Notes: generated from the letters alone by a model not told the origin. DNA of 64,000 nucleotides from Trinickia dabaoshanensis (GCF_002879885.1 NZ_PNYA01000011.1:143304-207303), one strand, 5' to 3'. Shown: positions 1 to 9,423, counted from the first letter of the stretch. Numbers and translations: made by a program.

Positions 1-440
1 CTGTCGAAGCGGCGCCCGCTGCACCCGCGCCGGTTGCAGCGGAGCCCGAATCGGCCATCGCCCGGATCGTGGAAGCCGCGCCGGCGCCGGAACCCGTCGT
101 TCAAGCTTCGCCGGACGTCGCAGCCGAGCCGGTGGCGAGTGCGGCGTTCGCGCCCGTCGAGGCCGCCAGCGCCGTAACGGAACTCGTGCAGCGCCCCGCG
201 GCAGTCGAAGCCGTGGCAACGCCGAGCCCGCGCACCAACGGTCTGGCCGCCGCCGACCTGCGTCCGATGCTCGAATCGGCCGGTTTGGTGTGGGTCAATA
301 CCGACGCGGCGAAACTGCGCGCGGCACAGGAAGCGGCTGCGCAAGCACCGGCGCCGCAGCGTGTGACTCGCGAACGCAAGGCGCTGCCGCCTGCCGATTC
401 GACCCCGATGCAGCAGGTCGAAACGCGTAAGGACGCCTAA
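1..440 (+). CDS. rne: Ribonuclease E, C-terminal end (partial)
   Basis: The reading frame is open from the window edge (first full codon at base 3) to a TAA at 440, so only the last ~145 residues are present. The visible part is Ala/Pro/Val/Glu-rich low-complexity sequence, as in the disordered tail of RNase E that scaffolds the degradosome. It ends in a short conserved-looking segment, 'DLRPMLESAGLVWVNTDAAK', followed by a basic stretch. I recognise that terminal segment from RNase E/G family proteins of Burkholderiales. The catalytic half lies outside the window, so the call rests on the tail and on the terminator that follows. Confidence 0.75.
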   Translation, partial: VEAAPAAPAPVAAEPESAIARIVEAAPAPEPVVQASPDVAAEPVASAAFAPVEAASAVTELVQRPAAVEAVATPSPRTNGLAAADLRPMLESAGLVWVNTDAAKLRAAQEAAAQAPAPQRVTRERKALPPADSTPMQQVETRKDA

Positions 441-486
441 GTCCATACTCGCAGCCAAGGGCGCGCCCGCGCCCGGCCGCGTGACG

Positions 487-515
487 AGCCCGCCTGACAC
501 GGCGGGCTTTTTTTT
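487..515 (+). terminator. Rho-independent terminator after rne
   Basis: An 8-bp perfect stem (AGCCCGCC / GGCGGGCT) with a 6-nt loop is followed by a run of eight T. It lies 47 nt after the rne stop and closes that transcription unit before moaA. Confidence 0.9.
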
Positions 516-633
516 CGTCAGACCGTTGACGCACATCACATGGTGGGCCGTTATCCGTATCGTCGCGGGGGCCATGACCGCCCCGGGCGCGGCGTTCGGC
601 TAGAATGGGCATCTGCTCGCTTTTCGTCTCATC

Positions 634-1737
634 ATGTCCCGTCGCATTATTCCCGTCGCCGACGTCAGCGCGATCCCGAGTGTCGCCGGCGAGCCGCTCG
701 CCGCGCGCGGGATGCTAGCCGACACGCTCTCGCGGCCGCTGCGCGACCTGCGTATTTCCGTCACCGATCGCTGCAACTTCCGGTGCGTCTACTGCATGCC
801 GCGGGCCGTATTCGGCAACGACTATCCGTTCCTACCGCATAGTGCGCTGCTGACGTTCGAGGAAATCGAGCGGCTGGCGCGCGTGTTCGTCGCGCACGGT
901 GTCGATAAGATCCGGCTGACGGGCGGCGAACCGTTGCTTCGCAAGAACATCGAATGGCTCATCGAAAGGCTTGCCGCCTTGACCACGCCCGACGGACGGC
1001 CCCTCGATCTCACACTGACCACGAACGGTTCGCTGCTCGCGCGTAAGGCGCGCGCGTTGAAAGAGGCGGGATTGACGCGCGTCACCGTCAGCCTCGACGC
1101 GCTCGACGATGCCCTGTTCAAACGCATGAACGACGCCGATTTCGCGCCGAGCGCCGTGCTCGACGGCATCGCGGCCGCGCAAGCCGCCGGGCTCGCGCCG
1201 ATCAAGGTCAACATGGTCGTCAAGCGCGGGACGAACGACGGCGAGATCTTGCCGATGGCTCGGCACTTCAAGGGCTCCGGCGCGGTGCTGCGCTTCATCG
1301 AATACATGGACGTCGGCACCTCGAACGGGTGGAACATGACGGAGGTGCTGCCCTCCGCCGACGTCGTCGCCCGTATCGCGGAACATTTCCCGCTCGTGCC
1401 GCTGGAAGCGCATACGCCCTCCGAAACGGCGCAGCGCTGGGGCTACGCGGACGGCAGCGGTGAAATCGGTGTCATCTCCAGCGTCACGCGCGCATTTTGC
1501 GGCACGTGCACCCGCGCGCGGCTATCGACGGAAGGCAAGCTCTATCTGTGTCTGTTTGCCTCCGGGGGCCACGACCTGCGCGCGCTCGTGCGAGGCGGCG
1601 CAAGCGACGAGGAGATCGGCACCGCGATCGGCCGAATCTGGCAGGCGCGCGACGATCGCTATTCGCAGTTGCGCGGCAACGCCGCCCCGGCGCCCGCTAA
1701 CCAAGCGCGCGTCGAAATGTCGTATATCGGCGGCTGA
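634..1737 (+). CDS. moaA: GTP 3',8-cyclase MoaA (molybdopterin biosynthesis)
   Basis: This is a radical SAM enzyme that converts GTP to 3',8-cyclo-7,8-dihydro-GTP, the first step of molybdenum cofactor synthesis. It has 367 residues. The N-terminal 4Fe-4S site is the CxxxCxxC in '[10 protein letters not shown]' (Cys47, 51, 54). The second cluster site is near '[11 protein letters not shown]' plus a later Cys in 'LYLCLF'. The protein ends in the conserved Gly-Gly tail ('SYIGG'). A -10-like TAGAAT lies at 601-606, 28 nt before the ATG, and no strong Shine-Dalgarno sequence is visible. mobA follows after 15 nt and moeA after that, so the three probably form one operon. A later in-frame ATG at 712 would still keep the first cluster, but the longer N-terminus matches the form I know from Burkholderia. 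Confidence 0.97.
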   Translation: MSRRIIPVADVSAIPSVAGEPLAARGMLADTLSRPLRDLRISVTDRCNFRCVYCMPRAVFGNDYPFLPHSALLTFEEIERLARVFVAHGVDKIRLTGGEPLLRKNIEWLIERLAALTTPDGRPLDLTLTTNGSLLARKARALKEAGLTRVTVSLDALDDALFKRMNDADFAPSAVLDGIAAAQAAGLAPIKVNMVVKRGTNDGEILPMARHFKGSGAVLRFIEYMDVGTSNGWNMTEVLPSADVVARIAEHFPLVPLEAHTPSETAQRWGYADGSGEIGVISSVTRAFCGTCTRARLSTEGKLYLCLFASGGHDLRALVRGGASDEEIGTAIGRIWQARDDRYSQLRGNAAPAPANQARVEMSYIGG

Positions 1738-1752
1738 TACCGAACCGTCAAG

Positions 1753-2418
1753 ATGGATCCCCTCGCTCGCAAGCGCATCACCGGCCTCGTCCTCGCCGGC
1801 GGCCGCGGCACCCGAATGGGCGGGCTCGACAAGGGCCTGCAATTGCTCGCGGGCGTTCCGCTGGCGGCGCACGTCGTCGAACGTATCGCTCCACAAGCCG
1901 ATGCGCTGCTGATCAGCGCGAATCGCCATCTCGACGACTACGCTCGTTTAGGGGCGCCGCACGGTGCCCGCGTCATTACGGACGCATCGGCCGACTTTCC
2001 CGGGCCGCTGGCCGGTCTGCTTGCGGGGCTCAGAGCCTGCTCGACCGAGCTGCTGCTTTGCGCGCCCTGCGATACGCCTTGCTTGCCGTCGGATCTCGCC
2101 GCGCGGCTACTGGCCGCACTGGACGCCGAGCAGGCCGACGTCGCCGTGGCCGGAACCGCCGACGGCGCGGGGCACATCGAACTGCATCCCGTCATCGCCC
2201 TCGTACGCAGAGCGCTTGCCGACGATCTCGCCGCCTACCTGAACGCCGGCGAGCGCAAGGTGCGTACGTGGTACGGACGCCACAAGCAGGTCGAAGTGCC
2301 CTTTCGCGACGAGGGCGCGTTTTACAATGCCAACTCTTTGCATGAGCTCGCCGATCTCGCACGAACGATCGAGGCTCGCCCCGGGCACGATAGGCACGAC
2401 GGGCACCCCGGGCAATAG
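1753..2418 (+). CDS. mobA: Molybdenum cofactor guanylyltransferase MobA
   Basis: The enzyme transfers GMP from GTP to molybdopterin to give the guanine dinucleotide cofactor. It has 221 residues. The nucleotide-binding loop 'LAGGRGTRMGGLDKGLQ' lies at the N-terminus (about residues 13-30), with the conserved Lys of this transferase fold. 'FPGPLAGLLAGL' and 'PCDTPCLP' further on are typical of the NTP transferase domain. The last ~20 residues are a low-complexity Arg/His/Gly tail. It starts 15 nt after moaA and ends 43 nt before moeA, consistent with a Moco operon. Confidence 0.95.
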   Translation: MDPLARKRITGLVLAGGRGTRMGGLDKGLQLLAGVPLAAHVVERIAPQADALLISANRHLDDYARLGAPHGARVITDASADFPGPLAGLLAGLRACSTELLLCAPCDTPCLPSDLAARLLAALDAEQADVAVAGTADGAGHIELHPVIALVRRALADDLAAYLNAGERKVRTWYGRHKQVEVPFRDEGAFYNANSLHELADLARTIEARPGHDRHDGHPGQ

Positions 2419-2461
2419 GCCCACGCGCCGTGCGCGGCCATCGCCCCGCGCCCCCTCTTCG

Positions 2462-3754
2462 ATGACGACTCCCAACGACAAATCCGGCTCATCTTCCTCG
2501 GCGACGGCGAACCCGCTGCCGGTCGATACGGCACGCGCCCTCATCCGCGCCGCGGTAACGCCCATCGAAGCGACCGAGCGAGTCGCGCTGCGCGCGGCAC
2601 TGAACCGGGTGTTGGCTCGAGACATCGTGTCGCCCATCGATGTGCCGGCGCACGATAACGCCGCGATGGACGGCTACGCGTTCGACGGCGCCGCGCTCTC
2701 GGCCGGCGCGCCTTTGACGCTCGTCGTCGCCGGCGAAGCGCGTGCCGGCCATCCGTTCGACCGAAGCTGCGGTTCGCGCGAATGCGTCCGGATCATGACG
2801 GGGGCGCCGATGCCCCCCGGCTGCGATACGGTCGTACCTCAAGAATTCGTGACCCGAACCGGCTCGAACGTCGTGTTCGACCCGCAAACCCTCGCCCCGG
2901 GCGCGAATCGCCGCCGCGCCGGCGAAGATCTCGCACGCGGACGGGCCGCGCTCAAAGCCGGCCGCATCGTGCGCCCCGCCGACCTGGGTCTGCTCGCTTC
3001 GCTCGGCGTGGCCGAGGTGGCCGTGCGCCGGCGCGTGCGCGTCGCGTTTTTCTCGACCGGCGACGAACTGCGTTCGGTCGGCGAGCCGCTCGAGACAGGC
3101 TGCGTCTACGACAGCAATCGCTATACGCTGCATGCGATGCTTGCGCGCCTGAATATCGATGCGCTCGATCTCGGTGTCGTACGCGACGAGCCCGATGCGA
3201 TCGAGGCCGCGTTGCACGCCGCGGCCAAGAGCGCCGACGTCGTGTTGACCTCCGGCGGCGTCTCGGTGGGCGATGCCGACTTCACCGCGCGCATGACGGC
3301 CACGCTCGGCGACGTCGCATTTTGGCAACTCGCCATGCGGCCCGGCCGGCCGTTCGCCTTCGGCCGGCTGTGGCCCGACGGGCGCGGCGCGGGCGGCAGC
3401 AGCGCGCTGTTCTTCGGATTGCCCGGCAACCCGGTGGCCGTGATGGTCTCGTTCTACCAACTCGTGCGCGACGCGCTCGTCGCAATGTCGGGCGCGATCG
3501 CCCCAGGCCCGCTACAATTTGCCGCCGCGAGCGGCGTACCGATCAAAAAGCGGCCCGGACGCACGGAATTTTTGCGAGGCATCGCCACGCGCGACGCGGC
3601 CGGATGCTGGAGCGTGACGCCCACGCACTCACAGGGCTCGGGCGTGCTCAGCTCGATGAGCGAGGCGAACTGCTTCATCGTACTGACTCACGCGCAAGGC
3701 GACGTGTCGGCAGGCGAAAGCGTCGACATCATGCCCTTCGAAGGGCTCATTTGA
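2462..3754 (+). CDS. moeA: Molybdopterin molybdenumtransferase MoeA
   Basis: MoeA inserts molybdate into adenylylated molybdopterin. From the ATG at 2462 it has 430 residues, close to the usual ~400-430. Recognisable parts are 'PAHDNAAMDGYAF' (N-terminal MoeA domain), 'MTGAPMPPGCDTVVPQE', and the MogA-like segment 'TSGGVSVGDADF' followed by 'GLPGNPVAVMVSF'. The frame is open further upstream to 2327 but that overlaps mobA, so I chose the first ATG after the mobA stop. Its partner mogA is not here but at 53.6 kb. Confidence 0.95.
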   Translation: MTTPNDKSGSSSSATANPLPVDTARALIRAAVTPIEATERVALRAALNRVLARDIVSPIDVPAHDNAAMDGYAFDGAALSAGAPLTLVVAGEARAGHPFDRSCGSRECVRIMTGAPMPPGCDTVVPQEFVTRTGSNVVFDPQTLAPGANRRRAGEDLARGRAALKAGRIVRPADLGLLASLGVAEVAVRRRVRVAFFSTGDELRSVGEPLETGCVYDSNRYTLHAMLARLNIDALDLGVVRDEPDAIEAALHAAAKSADVVLTSGGVSVGDADFTARMTATLGDVAFWQLAMRPGRPFAFGRLWPDGRGAGGSSALFFGLPGNPVAVMVSFYQLVRDALVAMSGAIAPGPLQFAAASGVPIKKRPGRTEFLRGIATRDAAGCWSVTPTHSQGSGVLSSMSEANCFIVLTHAQGDVSAGESVDIMPFEGLI

Positions 3755-3818
3755 GCCGCGCGCAACACCGCGGCCGATTTACCGGATAGCACACCGTCTC
3801 TCAACGAGGCTTGGACCC

Positions 3819-4097
3819 ATGAAAAAACAAATCCTTTCGATCGCGCCGGGACAGACCGCGAAGGCGCTCATCCTCGTCTACGTGATTTTCAGTACGCCGA
3901 TCGTCTTGCTCGGTACGCTGGTCGCTTATTTCCGCCAAGGATCGGCCGAGACGGGAACGATCTTTTTCAGCGCCGTGCTGCTCAATGCGATTCTCGGCTT
4001 CGTGCTGCTCTGGATCGCTTGCCATGTCTACAACTGGGTGGCGCAGCGCTTCGGCGGCATCGAGATCGTCTTGTCCGACGTTCCCGAAGAGGCCTAA
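3819..4097 (+). CDS. Small two-helix inner-membrane protein, unknown function
   Basis: The product has 92 residues and two predicted transmembrane segments, about residues 16-38 ('LILVYVIFSTPIVLLGTL') and 48-72 ('IFFSAVLLNAILGFVLLWIA'). The loop is short and charged and the C-terminus is acidic. I do not recognise a family. Codon use matches the flanking genes, the start is preceded by a GAGG about 11 nt upstream, and the next gene begins 3 nt after the stop, so the two are very probably co-transcribed. The function is open. Confidence 0.7.
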   Translation: MKKQILSIAPGQTAKALILVYVIFSTPIVLLGTLVAYFRQGSAETGTIFFSAVLLNAILGFVLLWIACHVYNWVAQRFGGIEIVLSDVPEEA

Positions 4098-4100
4098 GAA

Positions 4101-4583
4101 ATGGCCGACCTCATTCGCGAAGCCACGCCGCTCGACGTGACCGGCATGCTCGGTTTGATGCGCGAACTCGCCGAATTCGAAAAGCTCACGCATCTGTTCG
4201 TGGCGACCGAGGAGACGCTCGGCGAGGCACTGTTCGGGCCGCATCCGGCCGCCGAAGCGCTCGTGGCCGAGCGCGAAGGCAAGATCGTCGGCTATGCGCT
4301 GTTCTTCCAAAACTTCTCGACGTTCTTGGGCCGGCGCGGCCTGTATTTGGAAGACCTCTACGTGCAGCCCACGCTGCGCGGCGGTGGACTCGGCACCGCG
4401 CTGTTGCGGCGCGTCGCCGCGATCGCCGTCGAACGCCAATGCGGGCGTTTCGAGTGGTCGGTCCTCGACTGGAATCAGAGCGCCATCGATTTCTACACGA
4501 AGATGGGCGCCACCGTCATGCCCGACTGGCGCATCGTGCGCGTGACCGACGACGCGTTGAACCGGCTCGCCTCCGCAGCCTGA
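4101..4583 (+). CDS. GNAT family N-acetyltransferase (SSAT-like)
   Basis: The 160-residue protein is a single GNAT domain. It carries 'REATPLDVTGMLGLMREL' at the N-terminus, 'LYLEDLYVQPTLRGGGLGTAL' (motif A, acetyl-CoA pyrophosphate loop R/QxxGxG/A) at about residues 80-100, and 'WNQSAIDFYTKMGA' (motif B) near 130. The 'FFQNFSTFLGRRGLYLEDLYV' type core (residues 68-88) resembles diamine acetyltransferases, so a polyamine or small amine is a plausible substrate, but this is inferred from sequence alone. It is probably in an operon with the small membrane protein 3 nt upstream. Confidence 0.85.
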   Translation: MADLIREATPLDVTGMLGLMRELAEFEKLTHLFVATEETLGEALFGPHPAAEALVAEREGKIVGYALFFQNFSTFLGRRGLYLEDLYVQPTLRGGGLGTALLRRVAAIAVERQCGRFEWSVLDWNQSAIDFYTKMGATVMPDWRIVRVTDDALNRLASAA

Positions 4584-4656
4584 ACGCGCCGCCCGAGCGG
4601 CGCAAGCGCGCGGGCGGGTGCGAGCCCCGCCACGGACGCGTTCCGGCAAGCGCCGT

Positions 4657-6147
4657 TTAGACTTCGGGCTCGTTCACGCCCGCATAGGCATCGCCGAGCA
4701 ACCCTTCCGTTTGGTCGCCCGGCAGCGCCTCCACTTCCCTCAGCTTCGTGTTCATGACGCGCGTACGCCGTTCGGCGGCCTCGATCGAACGCGTCACCGT
4801 TTCGAGCTGCGACTTCGTCTTGGCCAGCACGTCGCCGAATTTGCCGAATTCGGTCTTCACGGCGCCGAGTACCTGCCATACCTCGCTCGAGCGCTTTTCG
4901 ATCGCCAGCGTACGAAAGCCCATCTGCAAACTGTTCAACAATGCCGTCAGCGTCGTAGGGCCCGCGATCGTGACGCGATAGTCGCGCTGCAACTGGTCGG
5001 TGAGCCCGGGGCGGCGCAATACCTCGGCATAGAGCCCCTCGGTCGGCAAGAACAACAGCGCGAAATCCGTCGTGTGCGGCGGCGCGACGTACTTTTCGGC
5101 GATGGTACGCGCCTCGCCGCGCACACGCGCCTCCAGGGATCGCGAAGCTTCCTCGACAGCGACCGGATCGCCGCGCTCCTGCGCATCGATCAGGCGCTCG
5201 TAGTCCTCACGCGGAAATTTCGCATCGATCGGCAGCCATACGGGCGTCGCCACGCCCTGCCCGCCGTTTCCTTCGATCCTGCCCGGCAACTTGATGGCAA
5301 ATTCGACCCGTTCGTTGCTCTTCGGTACCGTCGCCACGTTCTTCGCGTACTGCTCAGGCGTCAGGATCTGCTCGAGCAAGGCCTCGAGTTGCACTTCGCC
5401 CCACGTCCCGCGCGTCTTCACATTCGTGAGCACCTTCTTCAGATCGCCCACCCCCGCCGCCAACGATTGCATTTCGCCGAGGCCGCGATGCACCTGCTCG
5501 AGCCGATCCGAGACGAGCTTGAACGATTCGCCGAGGCGTTGCTCGAGCGTCGCATGCAGCTTTTCGTCGACCGTGCGGCGCATCTCCTCGAGCTTCGTCG
5601 CGTTGTTCGCTTCGATATCCTTGAGCCTCGCTTCGAGCGTCGCGCGCACCTCGGCAAAGCGCCGGTCGTTCGCCTCGACGAGCTGCGCGAGTTGCTGCGC
5701 GAGCGTGTCGCCGAACCGCTTGAGCGCCGACGCTTGTTCGTCGCGCGATTCGTGCGCGTGCCGCTGCAAGCTGTCGCGCATGGCGTCCAACTGCGTCGCG
5801 TTCGTTTCGGTCAGTTGCGCGAGGCGCTTGGCGAAACCGTCGATCTGCTGATTTTGGACGGTCGCGACACTCGTCAGTTGCGCGGCAAGCGTCTGCTGGA
5901 ATTGCGCGAAACCGCCGCCTAGCTCGGCACGAGACAGGCGCGACGTTTCGGCGAGCTCACCTCGCAATTCCCGTTCGAGCCGCTCGTACGCGCGGGCCTG
6001 CGTCTCGCCGGCCGTTTCGATGCATTGACCGAGTTCGGCGAACGCCGCCCGATCGTTCGCGCGGCTCGCGCTCTTGATCGCCCACGCGAGGGCGATGGCC
6101 AAGAGCACGACGGCGCAGGCCAGCGCCACCAAAAGAATCGTCGTCAT
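4657..6147 (-). CDS. rmuC: DNA recombination protein RmuC
   Basis: RmuC-family proteins limit recombination at inverted repeats. They are predicted nucleases with a membrane anchor. This 496-residue protein has an N-terminal transmembrane helix (about residues 3-25), a long coiled coil of Glu/Gln/Arg/Leu heptads (about 30-200), and the RmuC domain with 'GTWGEVQLEALLEQILTP', 'LPIDAKFPREDYERL' and 'TTLTALLNSLQMGFRTLAI'. Its start overlaps the stop of the upstream dehydrogenase gene by 4 nt (ATGA), which fixes the start and implies translational coupling. Confidence 0.95.
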   Translation of the reverse strand: MTTILLVALACAVVLLAIALAWAIKSASRANDRAAFAELGQCIETAGETQARAYERLERELRGELAETSRLSRAELGGGFAQFQQTLAAQLTSVATVQNQQIDGFAKRLAQLTETNATQLDAMRDSLQRHAHESRDEQASALKRFGDTLAQQLAQLVEANDRRFAEVRATLEARLKDIEANNATKLEEMRRTVDEKLHATLEQRLGESFKLVSDRLEQVHRGLGEMQSLAAGVGDLKKVLTNVKTRGTWGEVQLEALLEQILTPEQYAKNVATVPKSNERVEFAIKLPGRIEGNGGQGVATPVWLPIDAKFPREDYERLIDAQERGDPVAVEEASRSLEARVRGEARTIAEKYVAPPHTTDFALLFLPTEGLYAEVLRRPGLTDQLQRDYRVTIAGPTTLTALLNSLQMGFRTLAIEKRSSEVWQVLGAVKTEFGKFGDVLAKTKSQLETVTRSIEAAERRTRVMNTKLREVEALPGDQTEGLLGDAYAGVNEPEV

Positions 6148-7133
6148 GAACGCGTGCGTCCTAATACTTCGGGGTTGATCGGATTGGGCGGCCGACCCGC
6201 GCGCGGCCCCATCCCCAGCGCGGCGATGAGATTGTCCGCCGCGAGATTGGCCATTGCCCGGCGCGTGGCTTCGGTGGCGCTGGCGATATGCGGCGTGAGC
6301 ACCACGCTGGGCGCGCTCAGTAGCCGCGGATTCACGTTCGGCTCCCCTTCGAACACGTCCAGCCCCGCGCTCGCGATGCGCCGCTCGTGCAGCGCGTCCG
6401 CCAGCGCGGCATCGTCGACGATACCGCCGCGCGCGATATTCGTGAGTGTGGCGCTCGGCTTCATCAACGCGAGTTCGGGGGCGCCGATCGTGTGATGGCT
6501 CTGTGCGCTGTACGGCACCACGAGCACGACGTGATCGGCTTGGCGCAGCAAGTCGTGTTTCGATAGATATTCGGCCGCGAGCTCAGTCTCGATCTGCGGC
6601 GCGACGCGCGAACGGTTGTGGTACACGACGCGCATGGAAAAACCGCGCGCGCGGCGCGCAAGCGCCTGGCCGATCCGCCCCATGCCGATAATGCCGAGCG
6701 TCGAGCCGTAAATGTCCGTGCCGAGAAAACCGTCGTAGCGCCAAGCGCCCCACTTGCCCGCGCGCAGCCAATGCTCGCTCTCGGTCACGCGCCGCGCCGC
6801 CGCCATCATCAACGCCCAACCGAAATCGGCTGTGGCCTCGTTCAGTACGTCCGGCGTGTTCGTCGCGATCACGTTTGCGGCATTGAACGCGTCGATGTCG
6901 AAATTGTTGTATCCCACCGCCATGTTCGCGACCGCGCGCAGACGCGGGGCCGCCGCGAAGATCGCGGCGCCGATCGGATCGCCCGCGGTCAATGCGCCGT
7001 CCTTATCGGCGAGCCGGCGCGCCAGCTCGTCCGGCGCAAGCGCGGGCCCGTCGTTCCAATCGACGTCGAAATGCTGCCTCAAGCGCTCGACGACGTCGGG
7101 AAAGATGGGGCGCGCGACCAGAATCTTTTGCAT
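6144..7133 (-). CDS. D-2-hydroxyacid dehydrogenase (glyoxylate/hydroxypyruvate reductase type)
   Basis: This NAD(P)H-dependent oxidoreductase has 329 residues. The Rossmann motif is 'LGIIGMGRIGQALARRA' (GxGxxG, about 150-166). The catalytic residues sit in 'NIARGGIVDDAALADAL' (Arg), 'DVFEGEPNVNPRLL' (Glu) and 'LTPHIASATEATR' (His). The residues after the Rossmann fold ('NRSRV') suggest NADPH preference, as in glyoxylate reductases. The assignment between glyoxylate, hydroxypyruvate and glycerate cannot be settled from sequence. It is coupled to rmuC downstream and follows the antiporter gene by 18 nt. Confidence 0.92.
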   Translation of the reverse strand: MQKILVARPIFPDVVERLRQHFDVDWNDGPALAPDELARRLADKDGALTAGDPIGAAIFAAAPRLRAVANMAVGYNNFDIDAFNAANVIATNTPDVLNEATADFGWALMMAAARRVTESEHWLRAGKWGAWRYDGFLGTDIYGSTLGIIGMGRIGQALARRARGFSMRVVYHNRSRVAPQIETELAAEYLSKHDLLRQADHVVLVVPYSAQSHHTIGAPELALMKPSATLTNIARGGIVDDAALADALHERRIASAGLDVFEGEPNVNPRLLSAPSVVLTPHIASATEATRRAMANLAADNLIAALGMGPRAGRPPNPINPEVLGRTRS

Positions 7134-7151
7134 CTATCTCTCCATCCGAAA

Positions 7152-8603
7152 TCAGAAAAACAGCCACGTCGTCAGCAGGAACACCGGAATGAGCACGGCG
7201 GCCGACCACCCGAGGTAGCCGAAAAAGCTCGGCATACGCACGCCGCGCGATTCGGCGATCGCCTTGACCATGAAGTTCGGCGCATTGCCGATATAGCTGT
7301 TCGCCCCCATGAAAACGGCCCCCGCCGAGATGGCCGCGAGCGTCGTGGCCCCCGCCGTCATCAGCACTTGCGCATCGCCGCCCACGAGGTTGAAGAACAC
7401 GAGATAGGTCGGCGCGTTGTCGAGAAACGATGACAGGATACCCGTCGCCCAGAAATACATGGCGTCGATCGGACGGCCGTCCGCACCCGTCACCAGGTGC
7501 AGCACCTGAGCGAATGCGCCATGCTCGCCCGCTCGCAGCATCATCACCACCGGCGCGATCGTGACGAAGATCGCGCCGAAAATCTTCGCGACCTCTTGCA
7601 TCGGAGCCCAACTGAACGCGTTTCCGGTGCGCGCCGTGCGCGGCGTGATCGCAAGCGAAACGAGCGTGACGACGACGAGCGCGGCGTCGCGCACCGCGTC
7701 TTGCAGCGCGAGCGGCGTCCCGGCCACGTCGAACACGATACCCGGCTTCCACAACCCGCTCATCAAGACGAGGCCGATGACGAACGCCAGCAACACAAAA
7801 TTGCGCTTGCCCTCGATCGCAATGCCGATCGAATCGGGCGACGGATCGAGACTCGCCTCGCGTTCCTCGCCCGGCCGGCGGTAGTAGTAACGGTCGAGCG
7901 CGTAGAAGACGGCCAGCAACACGGCGCAAATGAAAAGCATCGGCAAGGCGAGGTGGCGCGTCGTCCAGAAAAAGCTCACGCCGTTCAGAAAACCGAGAAA
8001 CAACGGCGGATCGCCGAGCGGCGAGAGCGAACCGCCCGCGTTCGCCACGAGAAAAATAAAAAAGACGAAAACGTGCGCGACGTGTTGGCGATTGTCGTTC
8101 GCGCGAAGCAACGGCCTGATCAGCAACATGGCCGCGCCCGTCGTGCCCATGATGCTCGCGAGCGCGGTGCCGAGCGCCAGCAGCGCCACGTTCACGCGTG
8201 GCGACCCATGCAGCGCGCCCCGCACGCAGATGCCGCCCGCGACTGTATAAAGCGCAGTCAGCAAGACGATGAAGGGAACGTATTCGGCGATGACCGCGTG
8301 GGCGAGCGAATGCGCGGCGGCCCCGGCGCCGAATGCATAAGCAAACGGTACGAGAAAGGCGATGGCCCACGCCGCCGCGATTTTTCCGAAATGCCGATGC
8401 CAAAGCACCGGCGCGATCAACGGAAACAGTGCGATCGAGAGCAAGATGCCCGCGAACGGAACGGCCCAGCCCGGCCCGAGCAGCGCCCCGTCGGGCATGG
8501 TCCCGGTGGACGCGGCCCACGCGCACGAAGACCAACCCGCAACGATTACGGCAAATGCACCCGCCGCCGCGTTGCGCGCGCAAGCGGCTTTTCTTTCAAA
8601 CAT
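7152..8603 (-). CDS. NhaD-like sodium/proton antiporter (ion transporter superfamily)
   Basis: The polytopic inner-membrane protein has about 483 residues from the ATG at 8603, which is preceded by AAGGAAGG. The reading frame continues upstream to 8639 without a ribosome site. It has roughly 12 hydrophobic segments, and an N-terminal segment ending 'SSCAWAAS' may be a cleaved signal. The motifs 'MGTTGAAMLLIRPLLRAN' and 'NAGGSLSPLGDPPLFLGFL' are diagnostic of the NhaD/arsenite-permease-like group, and 'SSFLDNAPTYLVFFNLVGG' lies in the second half. The predicted role is Na+/H+ exchange. It lies between the LUD gene and the dehydrogenase, with short gaps. Confidence 0.88.
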   Translation of the reverse strand: MFERKAACARNAAAGAFAVIVAGWSSCAWAASTGTMPDGALLGPGWAVPFAGILLSIALFPLIAPVLWHRHFGKIAAAWAIAFLVPFAYAFGAGAAAHSLAHAVIAEYVPFIVLLTALYTVAGGICVRGALHGSPRVNVALLALGTALASIMGTTGAAMLLIRPLLRANDNRQHVAHVFVFFIFLVANAGGSLSPLGDPPLFLGFLNGVSFFWTTRHLALPMLFICAVLLAVFYALDRYYYRRPGEEREASLDPSPDSIGIAIEGKRNFVLLAFVIGLVLMSGLWKPGIVFDVAGTPLALQDAVRDAALVVVTLVSLAITPRTARTGNAFSWAPMQEVAKIFGAIFVTIAPVVMMLRAGEHGAFAQVLHLVTGADGRPIDAMYFWATGILSSFLDNAPTYLVFFNLVGGDAQVLMTAGATTLAAISAGAVFMGANSYIGNAPNFMVKAIAESRGVRMPSFFGYLGWSAAVLIPVFLLTTWLFF

Positions 8604-8664
8604 GTCCTTCCTTTCGATGGGTGGAACGGCCGGCTGCAATCGTCCGGCCGCCCCGGCATCGGGC

Positions 8665-9336
8665 TCAACCGCCGCGCACGACGATCGTGTGCACGCGATA
8701 GGGGCCGTGTGCCCCGAGCACGATGGTTTGCTCGATGTCGCCGGTGCGCGAGGGCCCCGACACGAAATTGACGGCGCGCGGCAACTCGCCGCGCTCGAGA
8801 CGCATGAGCGCGAACGCCTCTTCCTGACCCGCCACGATGCGCGACGCGGGCACCACGGCGATGTGCGTTTCAGGAAGCAACGCCATCGACGCCTCGGTTT
8901 CGGGCCCCGACAGCAGCACGAGCGAGCCGGTTTCGGCCGTCGCGCAAAAACACCCCGTGACGCCCACGAGGTCGCCGTTCGTGGGCCGGCGAAACTCGAC
9001 CGCCAGCCCCGCTTCGCCCCACGGCAAGGCTTTCAGCGTTGCCCAGGCGACGGCCTGGGGCGCCGCGCCCAGCTCGGACAAATAGCGTGCGGCCGCGGCG
9101 GGCACCTCATCGAGCGTCTCGACGAGCTCGACCGTGCTCGCCATGAGCCGCGCTTCGTCGACGAAGCGCGAGATCAACCCTTCGCGATCGGACGGCAACT
9201 CGGGACGCGGCCCTCGAGGATGGCGCGCGAGGTAATCGGCGACGGCCTCGCGTTCGGATGCCTCGGGTTCGGCCGGACGGCCGGACGCCGCGCGAATCCG
9301 CGCGAGTATGTTGCGCCGCGCCGCCGATGTATCCAT
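8665..9336 (-). CDS. LUD domain protein (LutC/YkgG family)
   Basis: LutC belongs to the LutABC L-lactate oxidation complex in other bacteria. This protein has 223 residues from the ATG at 9336, which has GAGGAA about 6 nt upstream. A TTG at 9354 would add six residues and is less likely. The LUD core is visible in 'VTGCFCATAETGSLVLLSGP', 'LLPETHIAVVPASRIV' and 'ALMRLERGELPRAVNFVSGP'. lutA and lutB are not adjacent. The neighbours are pncB and an antiporter, so a role in lactate oxidation is not supported by context here. Confidence 0.88.
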   Translation of the reverse strand: MDTSAARRNILARIRAASGRPAEPEASEREAVADYLARHPRGPRPELPSDREGLISRFVDEARLMASTVELVETLDEVPAAAARYLSELGAAPQAVAWATLKALPWGEAGLAVEFRRPTNGDLVGVTGCFCATAETGSLVLLSGPETEASMALLPETHIAVVPASRIVAGQEEAFALMRLERGELPRAVNFVSGPSRTGDIEQTIVLGAHGPYRVHTIVVRGG

Positions 9337-9423
9337 TGCGTTCCTCGTCGTCAAGCCGAATGAATGGACGATTATACGGGCCTTCTTTTTTGGGATACAT
9401 CGGCCTGCCGGCCAGGCGATGCT

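Noticed and set aside
1..4583. Riboswitch (Moco type) ahead of moaA
   Set aside because: The 118 bases after the rne terminator show no conserved fold that I can recognise; only a -10-like box is visible.
4618..5922. Long plus-strand open frame over rmuC
   Set aside because: It is a shadow of rmuC, which has a clear domain and an ATGA overlap with its neighbour.
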